Assembly (NCBI GenBank): GCA_905216075.1
Contig: CAJMSO010000069.1
Span: forward strand, 1 to 8,532
Source: an uncultured bacterium
GTDB lineage: Bacteria > Actinomycetota > Coriobacteriia > Coriobacteriales > Coriobacteriaceae
Reading direction: 5' to 3'
Length of the DNA stretch: 8,532 nucleotides
In this document: positions 1 through 5,571 of the stretch, piece after piece
Layout of the letters: each line of letters begins with the position of its first letter
Numbering within the stretch: position 1 is the first letter of the stretch
Notes under the pieces: generated by a model
The model's database searches: none
What the model was told of the DNA's origin: nothing
Seen by the model: the letters and a program-made list of their open reading frames with translations, nothing else
Translations under genes and position numbers: made by a program

Positions 1-109
1 CGAGCAAACCACTCACGCGCTCGGAGTCGTGCTGGTTCATCTGGCAGCCGAATGTGCGAATAAAGTAGGTTTTACCGGCAAGAATATCGCGTACGGAACG
101 CTGGTCCAT
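1..109 (-). CDS. miaB: MiaB, tRNA 2-methylthio-N6-dimethylallyladenosine synthase (N-terminal 36 codons only)
   Basis: The gene runs off the left edge, so only residues 1-36 are visible. The translation contains TYFIRTFGCQMNQHDSERV, the hallmark start of the MiaB methylthiotransferase domain. Cys22 in FGCQMN matches the first of three conserved cysteines that hold the auxiliary 4Fe-4S cluster. FGCQMN is typical of MiaB, whereas RimO has LGCxKN, so this is not a second RimO. In the known family the enzyme is a radical-SAM protein that adds a methylthio group to i6A37 of tRNAs reading UNN codons. The ATG at 109-107 is preceded by AGGA about nine bases upstream, and the only other nearby ATG (119-117) is followed at once by a stop. 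It lies 65 bases after spoVS, so it is probably co-transcribed. The radical-SAM and TRAM domains cannot be checked here. Confidence 0.9.
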   Translation of the reverse strand, partial: MDQRSVRDILAGKTYFIRTFGCQMNQHDSERVSGLL

Positions 110-174
110 GAGCTTACATCCTAACGATGGTATCGACGGGGCGCATAGGTGCTACAAGCGTGCGGACGGCTCGC

Positions 175-492
175 TTACGCAACAGGCTTAACGTCGTCCA
201 TGACGACGTTATCCATAGCAGCCCGATTAATCTGGTGAACGTAGATAGAAAGACGAATTGCCGTCCGCGACTCTCCGTTAATGAGAATGTCGGAGAACAC
301 CGGCGCGCAGGAGACATCAAAACCGGTCGGAATCAGAAAGCCGCGCGCAATGGCAACGGCCTTGATGGCCTGGTTGACGGCACCGGCGCCGACGCACTGA
401 ATGTTGACGGGAACGCCATCTTTGACCATGCCGGCAATGGCGCCGGCAACGGACGCGGGCGATGATTTGCTTGATACCTTCAGGCAATCCAT
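175..492 (-). CDS. spoVS: SpoVS family protein (stage V sporulation protein S homologue)
   Basis: The 105-residue protein matches the SpoVS family almost throughout: LKVSSKSSPASVAGAIAG at 4-21, GAGAVNQAIKAVAIARGF at 35-52, and an end of the core near SRTAIRLSI at 75-83. SpoVS is a small Alba-like, probably nucleic-acid-binding protein. In Bacillus it is needed for stage V of sporulation, but homologues occur in bacteria that do not sporulate, where the role is not settled. I chose the ATG at 492-490 because AGGAG sits about eight bases upstream and the core begins right after it; a longer reading to 531 adds 13 residues unlike the family. The family is usually about 86 residues; this one carries roughly 19 extra C-terminal residues that I do not recognise. 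It follows the GHKL ATPase gene by 74 bases and precedes miaB, as in Bacillus gene order. Confidence 0.93.
   Translation of the reverse strand: MDCLKVSSKSSPASVAGAIAGMVKDGVPVNIQCVGAGAVNQAIKAVAIARGFLIPTGFDVSCAPVFSDILINGESRTAIRLSIYVHQINRAAMDNVVMDDVKPVA
189..211 (-). repeat. Perfect 10-bp hairpin inside the 3' end of spoVS
   Basis: Positions 189-198 and 202-211 are perfect inverted copies (TAACGTCGTC and its complement) around a three-base loop. The element lies in the codons for the unusual C-terminal extension of SpoVS, just before its stop. There is no T-run after it, so it does not look like an intrinsic terminator. It may stabilise the mRNA 3' segment or influence the balance of spoVS and miaB expression; both ideas are inference. 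The structure is directly visible in the sequence. Confidence 0.5.
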
Positions 493-505
493 GAAGAAAC
501 TCCTG

Positions 506-525
506 CGTTTTAAAGTACGTTTTAA
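506..525. repeat. Two direct copies of CGTTTTAA, 12 bases apart, before spoVS
   Basis: CGTTTTAA occurs at 506-513 and again at 518-525 on the plus strand, reading TTAAAACG twice on the coding strand. The pair lies between the proposed spoVS promoter and its ribosome-binding site, in an AT-rich patch unlike the surrounding GC-rich DNA. It could be a protein-binding site or simply part of an AT-rich untranslated leader. Confidence 0.35.
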
Positions 526-533
526 CTGCAATA

Positions 534-562
534 ACTGTATCGTACCGAGCGGACTCGGTAAA
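534..562 (-). promoter_or_regulatory. Possible spoVS promoter overlapped by an inverted repeat
   Basis: On the minus strand TTTACC (562-557) and TACAGT (539-534) are separated by 17 bases, four of six matches each to the sigma-A -35 and -10 consensus. A perfect 7-bp dyad with a four-base centre (543-549 and 554-560, TACCGAG and its complement) fills the spacer and overlaps the -35. That is where a repressor operator would sit, though the dyad could also act as an RNA hairpin in read-through transcripts from rny. A start near 527 would give a leader of about 35 bases. Promoter strength is moderate at best. Confidence 0.4.
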
Positions 563-566
563 GATT

Positions 567-1652
567 TTATTCCTCTTTGGCAAGATCGAACGTCACCGTG
601 ATGCGATCACGCGAAACGCGAATCTTAGGGTCGCCGCACAGATTGAGGTAATACCGGGCAGCGAGGTCGTTAAAGTCACGCTCAACCGCACGCGAAAACT
701 GTGCCATATCATCCTTGGCGATACGAAGGCCTCGACGGTCCTTGGCAAGATCGACGGGAGCCGACGCATGAGAGGTGGAATCGCGCTCGCGCAGCAGACG
801 TGTAGTCACACCGCGAACGGGCTTAATCTGTCCCGACAGAATACGGTGGGCAGTGCGCTCGGACATCTCAAGGCCCAGACCGGAGCAGATCCGGATAAAG
901 TCCTCGGCATCCGAGGCAAGGCCCAAGCGATCGATAACTGGAAGCTCGCACTCGTCGTCGATAAAGAGCAGGCGCGACGTATCGAGTCGGCTCGAAGCCT
1001 GAGCGTACAGGGTCGCAGCGATCTCGGACGGAGAGCCCAGATACACATCGCAACCACGCAGCTCCTCAAGGGCAAACTCGCAGGCTGCGCGAATGATGTT
1101 GTGAGGGCCACGAGCGCATACATAGCGGCCGTCTTCATCTTTAACCGCCTGAGGCCAGCTCGACTGGTCGGCTCGCTCACCCAAACGATCGGTGGCAACG
1201 CACACCTTAAACGCAGAACCCAAATCGACGCCCGATGTAACAACGCGTGCCTCATCCGTGTTCTGCTTGATAGAGAACAGCGCCATACCACGACCGTGAA
1301 CACCCCAGCGGTCCATTTTCATGCTCTCGAGCTTGGAGGTAACACGGGCATCGAAGATACGCTCCTGCATATCCTGTGGCACACCCGAACCGTTATCCAG
1401 GAAGAGGAGGGTGCGAACACCCTCCTCCTTGGTTGTGGCGAGATAGACCTTATCGGCTCCGGCATCACGAGCATTGCGCAGCATCTCGATGACAATGTCC
1501 TCTACATGCTGAATGTCGTGCTTGGCCTGACGGCGCTCGGCCTCCGAAACGCGGAGGCGGACATACCCCTCGCCAAGGTTTTCCTCGACGCGAAGGTTGC
1601 CCTCCCCCGACATCGACGCGATAAATGAGATGAGCTCGTTCGCGTCGTTCAT
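567..1652 (-). CDS. GHKL-superfamily (Bergerat-fold) ATP-binding protein, function unknown
   Basis: This 361-residue protein shows the ordered GHKL motifs. The N-box is EMLRNARDAGA at 56-66, with Glu56 the likely catalytic base and Asn60 the likely Mg ligand. The G1 box is LDNGSGVP at 85-92. A TSK followed by RWGVHGRGMALFSIK covers 105-129 and resembles the MutL ATP lid (TSKI...GFRGEAL). The rest, about 150-361, is mixed alpha/beta, and I recognise no domain in it: no histidine-kinase phosphoacceptor region, membrane segment or MutL endonuclease motif. A cytoplasmic ATP-driven switch or chaperone-like role is inference. I chose ATG 1652-1650, one base after the rny stop, implying translational coupling; no clear Shine-Dalgarno is visible. 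A GTG at 1676 would add eight residues inside rny. The slot between rny and spoVS is held by ymdB in Bacillus, so a link with RNase Y or SpoVS is plausible. Confidence 0.85.
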   Translation of the reverse strand: MNDANELISFIASMSGEGNLRVEENLGEGYVRLRVSEAERRQAKHDIQHVEDIVIEMLRNARDAGADKVYLATTKEEGVRTLLFLDNGSGVPQDMQERIFDARVTSKLESMKMDRWGVHGRGMALFSIKQNTDEARVVTSGVDLGSAFKVCVATDRLGERADQSSWPQAVKDEDGRYVCARGPHNIIRAACEFALEELRGCDVYLGSPSEIAATLYAQASSRLDTSRLLFIDDECELPVIDRLGLASDAEDFIRICSGLGLEMSERTAHRILSGQIKPVRGVTTRLLRERDSTSHASAPVDLAKDRRGLRIAKDDMAQFSRAVERDFNDLAARYYLNLCGDPKIRVSRDRITVTFDLAKEE

Positions 1653-1653
1653 G

Positions 1654-3204
1654 TTATTTAGCGATATCGACGGCACGGCTCTCGCGAATCACGACAACGC
1701 GCACCTGACCGGGATACTCCATCTCTTCCTCGATCTGGTGGGCGATATCGTGCGCAAGCACCGTAGACTGGGCATCGGAGATCTTGTCCGGCTGGACCAT
1801 GACATGAACCTCGCGACCGGCCTGCATGGCATAGGTACGCTCGACGCCGTCGTGAGAATTGGCAATCTCCTCGAGCTTCTCAAGGCGCTTGATGTAGTTC
1901 TCGGCCGACTCACGGCGGGCGCCGGGACGAGAAGCGGAGACGGCATCGGCAGCCTGGACCAGAACGTCGAGCACCGTGTTGGGATCGACATCGGCATGAT
2001 GGGCCTCGATCGCGTGGACGATAACGGGCTTCTCGCCATAACGGCGGGCGAGCTCGGCACCAATCACAGCATGCGGACCCTCAACGTCATGGTCGATGGC
2101 CTTGCCCAGGTCGTGCAGAAGACCGGCGCGCTTAGCGGTCACAACATCCAGACCAAGCTCGGAGGCCATAACGCCGCACAGGTCGGAGACCTCAAGCGAG
2201 TGCTGCAGAACGTTCTGACCAAATGAAGTGCGGTAGCGCAATGCACCCAGGGTCTTGACGATCTCGGGATGCAGGTCGTGGATACCGGTATCGAAGGCGG
2301 CCTGCTCGCCGGCCTCGCGCACACGCTGCTGAACCAAATCGGCGGCCTTGTGATACATCTCCTCGATGCGGGCGGGGTGAATACGACCGTCGGCAATGAG
2401 GTTCTCAAGTGCCACGCGGGCGGTCTCACGACGGACCGGATCGAAGCTCGAGAGTACAACGGTCTCGGGAGTGTCATCAATCACGAGGTTGACGCCGGAC
2501 ACCTGCTCAAAGGTGCGGATGTTGCGACCCTCGCGACCGATGATGCGACCCTTGAGGTCATCGGAGGGAATATGAACGGAAGTGACGGTGACCTCGGCGG
2601 TATGGTCGGCGGCGCAACGCTGAATCGCCAGGGAGAGTATCTCCTGGGCGGTCTTGTGGCACTCGGCGCGGACCTGCTGCTCGGACTCACGGATGATGGT
2701 AGCCGCCTCGTGGGTAACCTCGCCGCGGACCTTGTCGAGCAGCTCCTTGTGAGCGTCCTCGCGCGTAAGGTCGGCAATACGCTCGAGCTCGGAAGTCTGC
2801 TTGGCGCAGAGCTCCTCAAGCTCGCGAGAGCGCTTCTCGACCTGACCGGCCTGGCTGGACAGCTGATGCTCGCGCTTATCGAGGGCATCGTTGCGGCGAT
2901 CGAGCGATTCCTCGCGCTGCATCACGCGGTTTTCGAGCGTGCGAATCTCGCTCTTACGCTGCTTGTCCTCGGCCTCGGCGGCCTGCTTGTTCTTGATGAT
3001 CTCTTCCTTGGCCTCGAGCAGAGCCTCTTTTTTGAGGGTCTCGGCCTGACGCTTAGCATCACCGATCAGGGACTCTGCCTGCGCGTGTGCCGACTGAATC
3101 TTTTCGTCGGCCTCGTGAAGACTACCCTGCTTGGCGGTGCGCATGTAGGCAATGGCGGCGATGGCACCCAAAACGAGGCCAACGAGCGCTGCAATGATAG
3201 GCAT
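1654..3204 (-). CDS. rny: Ribonuclease Y
   Basis: RNase Y is a membrane-anchored endoribonuclease that starts mRNA decay in many Gram-positive bacteria, cutting single-stranded AU-rich RNA. The 516-residue length matches the family (about 520). Residues 1-20 form one hydrophobic membrane anchor. Residues about 25-190 are a charged coiled coil rich in Glu, Lys, Arg and Gln. A KH RNA-binding domain contains GRIIGREGRNIR at 219-230, and the HD catalytic domain holds His364-Asp365 in LLHDLGKAIDHDVEGPH, with further metal-site histidines in HAIEAHHADVDP (397-408). The ATG at 3204-3202 has AAAAGGAG five bases upstream; a GTG at 3210 overlaps that ribosome-binding site and is rejected. The stop is one base before the next gene's ATG. 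A promoter and long structured leader lie upstream. Confidence 0.97.
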   Translation of the reverse strand: MPIIAALVGLVLGAIAAIAYMRTAKQGSLHEADEKIQSAHAQAESLIGDAKRQAETLKKEALLEAKEEIIKNKQAAEAEDKQRKSEIRTLENRVMQREESLDRRNDALDKREHQLSSQAGQVEKRSRELEELCAKQTSELERIADLTREDAHKELLDKVRGEVTHEAATIIRESEQQVRAECHKTAQEILSLAIQRCAADHTAEVTVTSVHIPSDDLKGRIIGREGRNIRTFEQVSGVNLVIDDTPETVVLSSFDPVRRETARVALENLIADGRIHPARIEEMYHKAADLVQQRVREAGEQAAFDTGIHDLHPEIVKTLGALRYRTSFGQNVLQHSLEVSDLCGVMASELGLDVVTAKRAGLLHDLGKAIDHDVEGPHAVIGAELARRYGEKPVIVHAIEAHHADVDPNTVLDVLVQAADAVSASRPGARRESAENYIKRLEKLEEIANSHDGVERTYAMQAGREVHVMVQPDKISDAQSTVLAHDIAHQIEEEMEYPGQVRVVVIRESRAVDIAK

Positions 3205-3239
3205 GCTCACTCCTTTTTATGGATTCGTTACACAGCAAA

Positions 3240-3265
3240 GCGAACCGTCCTTACGAACGGCTCGC
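3240..3265 (-). promoter_or_regulatory. Stable hairpin with GUAA tetraloop in the rny leader
   Basis: Positions 3240-3250 and 3255-3265 pair into an 11-bp stem with two G-U pairs, closed by the loop GUAA on the minus-strand transcript, a GNRA tetraloop. It lies about 36 bases before the rny start codon. Only a short, broken T-run (CTTTGCTGT) follows, so it is a poor intrinsic terminator. It may control stability or be a cleavage or autoregulation site for RNase Y, by analogy with RNase E, whose 5' leader mediates autoregulation; this is inference. Confidence 0.5.
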
Positions 3266-3326
3266 GACATTTGAGTAATATGGGCGCAGCTTATGCGGGT
3301 CGGATACAGATAAACATATAAACAAA

Positions 3327-3341
3327 CTCATCACAGATGAG
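3327..3341 (-). other. Small hairpin followed by T-rich run in the rny leader
   Basis: CTCATC and GATGAG (3327-3332 and 3336-3341) form a 6-bp stem with a three-base loop, and the transcript continues with TTTGTTTATATG. The layout resembles a weak terminator or attenuator between the promoter and rny, but the stem is short with only three G-C pairs. The surrounding leader (about 3266-3326) is AT-rich, single-stranded in appearance and a possible RNase Y substrate. Confidence 0.3.
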
Positions 3342-3370
3342 CACATATCACAAAGCAAATGACAGTATTT

Positions 3371-3399
3371 ATCCTACGTTGAACCGCAACAACTGTCAA
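3371..3399 (-). promoter_or_regulatory. rny operon promoter (sigma-A type)
   Basis: TTGACA (3399-3394) is a perfect -35 and is followed after 17 bases by TAGGAT (3376-3371), four of six matches to the -10 consensus. Transcription would begin near 3364, leaving a leader of about 160 bases before rny. It is the clearest promoter in the 257-base gap between recX and rny and would drive rny, the GHKL gene and probably spoVS and miaB. No strong terminator separates it from recX, so some read-through from recA-recX is possible. Confidence 0.7.
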
Positions 3400-3461
3400 A
3401 TAAACGCACCCGGCACGGCGCCAATCGAGCGGTGAACGGCAGGGGCGTAACGGATGCACGC

Positions 3462-4154
3462 TTACACGGTGCATTCCTCGCTTAAGGCATCAAGGCGCGC
3501 CTTAACGGCATCGGCGGCGATGTGATACGAGAATCCTTTACCCATCAAAAATCTGACGAGCTTTTCGAATGCACGTACTTCGGGAACGCGACGTTTAGCG
3601 AGCAAGGCCGAAGCGCGGGCCAAGTCATCATCCGCGGCAAAATACGCCTCGGGATACCCGGGGATATCGTCAAGCACAACATGACGGCGTTTGAGCTCAA
3701 CCTCGATCTTGCGCTGTCCCCAGCCGCGACGCTTACGCTCTTCGATAAAGTACGAGCAAAAGCGGTTCTCATCCAAAAAACGATACTCGGTCGCTCGAGC
3801 AACGGCAAAATCGATCGCAGGCTGTCGAAAGCCATAGCGCGCCAACTTATCGCGTACCTCGCCCGTGGCATGATCGCGGCGCGAAAGCATCTCGGTCACC
3901 ATGGTGAGCGCACACTTACGTTCGATAAGCTGCACTGCCTCGCGAAAGTCATCCCAATCACAGGGAAGGTCGGGGCGGTTTTTAACGTACAGGCGCGCCA
4001 CGCGCACGGGAATCCAAATGGAACGTTCAAAACCGCCCTCGAGATCGCAATCGATATGCGCGCAGGGCTTTTTAGACGCATAGCCGCTCGAGAACGAGGA
4101 GGCCGCTTTCTTATCGGGAAAGACGACCGTGGCCTCGGTCACCATATATGACAT
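3462..4154 (-). CDS. recX: RecX, regulatory partner of RecA
   Basis: RecX binds RecA filaments and modulates their growth and ATPase activity, limiting or tuning recombination and the SOS response. The recognisable core covers about 82-225: ALTMVTEMLSRRDHATGEVR (82-101), then YGFRQPAIDFAVARA, then YRFLDENRFCSYFIEERKRR (124-143) and WGQRKIEVELKRR (145-157), which form the repeated three-helix units of the family. Residues 1-80 are an N-terminal part like the extension in longer Gram-positive RecX proteins; total length 230 lies between Escherichia coli (166) and Bacillus subtilis (264). The ATG at 4154-4152 is 11 bases after the recA stop, with a weak GCGGAT Shine-Dalgarno; another ATG three codons later is possible. 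The classic recA-recX pairing supports the call and implies LexA control through the recA promoter. Confidence 0.92.
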   Translation of the reverse strand: MSYMVTEATVVFPDKKAASSFSSGYASKKPCAHIDCDLEGGFERSIWIPVRVARLYVKNRPDLPCDWDDFREAVQLIERKCALTMVTEMLSRRDHATGEVRDKLARYGFRQPAIDFAVARATEYRFLDENRFCSYFIEERKRRGWGQRKIEVELKRRHVVLDDIPGYPEAYFAADDDLARASALLAKRRVPEVRAFEKLVRFLMGKGFSYHIAADAVKARLDALSEECTV

Positions 4155-4165
4155 GTCGGCATCCG

Positions 4166-5314
4166 CTACTCGTCGTCATCGTCGAGCATCGCGGAGCCAT
4201 CGATGGCGTACAGCTCGTCAAACTCCTCGGGGGCGGGCTGATCGGTCAACTCAACCTCGGAGGGGGCATCATCGTCATACTCAAGACCGCAGGCAAGGCG
4301 AACCTTGTGCTCGATCTCGTCGGCGCAATCGGGGTGCTCGCGCAGGAACGTCTTGGCGGCCTCGCGACCGTTGCCGAGCTTATCCTCGCCATAGGCAAAC
4401 CAGGACCCCATCTTTTTGCAGATGCCGCATTCGACGGCCATATCCAGAATCGAGCCCTCTTTGGAGATGCCGGTGCCATACATGATGTCAAACTCGGCCG
4501 AGCGGAACGGAGCGGCCACCTTGTTCTTAACGACCTTGGCGCGCACGCGATTGCCGATAACCTCGTCCTTGAGCTTGATGGTATCGATTTTGCGAATATC
4601 GATTCGCACGGAAGAGAAGAACTTGAGCGCACGGCCGCCCGTTGTGGTCTCGGGGTTACCGAACATGACGCCGATCTTCTCGCGCAGTTGGTTAATGAAG
4701 ATGCAGGTCGTGTTGGACTTGGCAAGCGAGCCGGCAAGCTTGCGGAGCGCCTGGCTCATCAAGCGAGCCTGCAGACCCACCGTCGTGTCACCAATCTCGC
4801 CCTCGATCTCGGCACGCGGAGTCAAGGCGGCAACAGAGTCGACGACGATGGCGTCGATGGCACCGGAGCGCACAAGCATATCGACGATCTCGAGCGCCTG
4901 CTCGCCCGTATCGGGCTGGGAAATCAAGACCTCATCGATATCAACACCGATGCGCGCGGCATAGGTGGGATCAAGCGCGTGCTCGGCATCGATAAATGCA
5001 ACAACACCGCCCATGGCCTGCGCCTCTGCAAGGATCTCGAGCGAAAGCGTCGTCTTACCGGAGGACTCGGGGCCATAAATCTCGACGATACGGCCGCGCG
5101 GCACGCCGCCGATACCCAAGGCGGCATCGAGCGCCAGAGAGCCCGTCGGAATAGCCTCGACCTCGAGCTCGGGACCGCCGTCGCCATACCTCATAATAGA
5201 GCCCTGGCCGAACTTCTTCTCGATCTCGGCCTTGGTGGTGGCGATCATCTCGTCGCGCTCTTTACCCGTCGTGCGTGCATGAACGGTACGTACGGGACCT
5301 GAATTCTTGGCCAT
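4166..5314 (-). CDS. recA: RecA recombinase
   Basis: RecA forms helical filaments on single-stranded DNA, drives ATP-dependent strand exchange and triggers LexA self-cleavage. The 382-residue protein is complete: KKFGQGSIMRYG at 33-44, Walker A GPESSGKTT at 81-89, Walker B IVVDS at 156-160, and the DNA-binding L2 loop region INQLREKIGVMFGNPE at 207-222 followed by TTTGGRALKFF. It is longer than the Escherichia coli protein (353), with about 11 extra N-terminal residues and a very acidic tail ending DDDDE. Acidic tails are known to restrain RecA DNA binding. I chose ATG 5314-5312 because AGGAGGG lies six bases upstream; a further upstream reading to 5335 would translate the ribosome-binding site. 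The promoter with a LexA box lies just upstream and recX follows at once. Confidence 0.99.
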   Translation of the reverse strand: MAKNSGPVRTVHARTTGKERDEMIATTKAEIEKKFGQGSIMRYGDGGPELEVEAIPTGSLALDAALGIGGVPRGRIVEIYGPESSGKTTLSLEILAEAQAMGGVVAFIDAEHALDPTYAARIGVDIDEVLISQPDTGEQALEIVDMLVRSGAIDAIVVDSVAALTPRAEIEGEIGDTTVGLQARLMSQALRKLAGSLAKSNTTCIFINQLREKIGVMFGNPETTTGGRALKFFSSVRIDIRKIDTIKLKDEVIGNRVRAKVVKNKVAAPFRSAEFDIMYGTGISKEGSILDMAVECGICKKMGSWFAYGEDKLGNGREAAKTFLREHPDCADEIEHKVRLACGLEYDDDAPSEVELTDQPAPEEFDELYAIDGSAMLDDDDE

Positions 5315-5344
5315 GAATAGCCCTCCTCTTAACAACCTGAAACG

Positions 5345-5373
5345 ATAATAAACGAACGGCTGTTCGTGGTCAA
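5345..5373 (-). promoter_or_regulatory. Main recA promoter
   Basis: On the minus strand TTGACC (5373-5368) and TATTAT (5350-5345) match five of six consensus bases each and are 17 bases apart, the ideal sigma-A spacing. Transcription would start near 5338, giving a leader of about 24 bases that ends in the AGGAGGG ribosome-binding site of recA. The LexA box fills the spacer, so LexA bound there would block RNA polymerase. Confidence 0.85.
5353..5366. promoter_or_regulatory. LexA (SOS) box in the recA promoter
   Basis: CGAACGGCTGTTCG (plus strand) is an exact match to CGAAC-N4-GTTCG, the LexA operator of Bacillus and actinobacteria, and the symmetry extends one more base each side (5352-5367). 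It lies wholly between the -35 and -10 of the recA promoter, the expected position for repression. recA and, by linkage, recX should be SOS-induced. Confidence 0.9.
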
Positions 5374-5412
5374 CCGTTCAGATTCATCATATGCACCCGT
5401 ACATTCCAAAAC

Positions 5413-5442
5413 CCGACCAAACGCCGACCAATCACCGACCAA
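5413..5442. repeat. Three CCGACCAA direct repeats at 11-base spacing upstream of recA
   Basis: CCGACCAA occurs at 5413-5420, 5424-5431 and 5435-5442, exactly 11 bases apart. One helical turn is about 10.5 bases, so all three copies face roughly the same side of the DNA. They lie about 40-70 bases upstream of the -35 of the main recA promoter. Further loose copies (GACCACGCCAACC at 5449-5461) suggest a longer degenerate array. Such phased arrays usually bind a regulator cooperatively; which one is unknown. Confidence 0.6.
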
Positions 5443-5491
5443 ACGCTTGACCACGCCAACCACAAATAGAGGTGCTCAAATAAATTTAGGC

Positions 5492-5522
5492 CTTATACCA
5501 GCGCAAACACTAATACCGTCAA
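5492..5522 (-). promoter_or_regulatory. Possible second, distal recA promoter
   Basis: TATAAG (5497-5492) is preceded by TGG, an extended -10 element (TGn), and by TTGACG (5522-5517) with a 19-base spacer, which is long but tolerable with an extended -10. It would start near 5486, upstream of the CCGACCAA repeats, and give a leader of about 170 bases. It could supply LexA-independent basal recA transcription, though LexA bound downstream might act as a roadblock. Confidence 0.4.
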
Positions 5523-5540
5523 AGGTCCCTATCTCCACAA

Positions 5541-5564
5541 TTAAGGGGCCCTAAGGCCCCTTAA
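5541..5564 (-). terminator. Hairpin terminator after cinA
   Basis: A perfect 10-bp inverted repeat, TTAAGGGGCC at 5541-5550 and its complement at 5555-5564, with a four-base loop, lies eight bases after the cinA stop codon. On the minus-strand transcript the G-C-rich core is preceded by A's and followed by a short U-containing stretch (TTAATTGT), so the U-tract is weak. It most likely ends the yajQ-rimO-pgsA-cinA transcript and insulates recA. Confidence 0.75.
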
Positions 5565-5571
5565 ACCACGT

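Noticed and set aside
543..570. Dyad plus T-rich stretch as a plus-strand terminator
   Set aside because: No supported gene reads on the plus strand here, and the T-run starts several bases beyond the stem.
768..1628. A 286-codon open frame on the plus strand opposite the GHKL gene
   Set aside because: The minus-strand frame carries clear N, G1 and G2 boxes; the plus-strand one shows no motif and fits a codon-bias shadow.
3202..3210. GTG at 3210 as the rny start
   Set aside because: That GTG overlaps the GGAG ribosome-binding site; the ATG six bases downstream is correctly spaced from it.
3241..3264. CGAAC and GTTCG-like half-sites before rny as a second LexA box
   Set aside because: The two halves are not in the CGAAC-N4-GTTCG arrangement; the bases are better explained as the arms of a hairpin.
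2269..3321. A 350-codon open frame on the plus strand opposite rny
   Set aside because: It lies over the well-supported RNase Y gene, and its translation is repetitive Leu/Gly/Ala with no family motifs.
3454..3474. Inverted repeat ATGCAC/GTGCAT overlapping the recX stop as a terminator
   Set aside because: The stem is only six pairs with a nine-base loop, and no U-tract follows on the transcript.
4148..5302. A 384-codon open frame on the plus strand opposite recA
   Set aside because: It mirrors recA exactly and is the product of GC-rich codon use on the other strand. Its translation is low-complexity Leu/Gly/Asp-rich with no recognisable motif.
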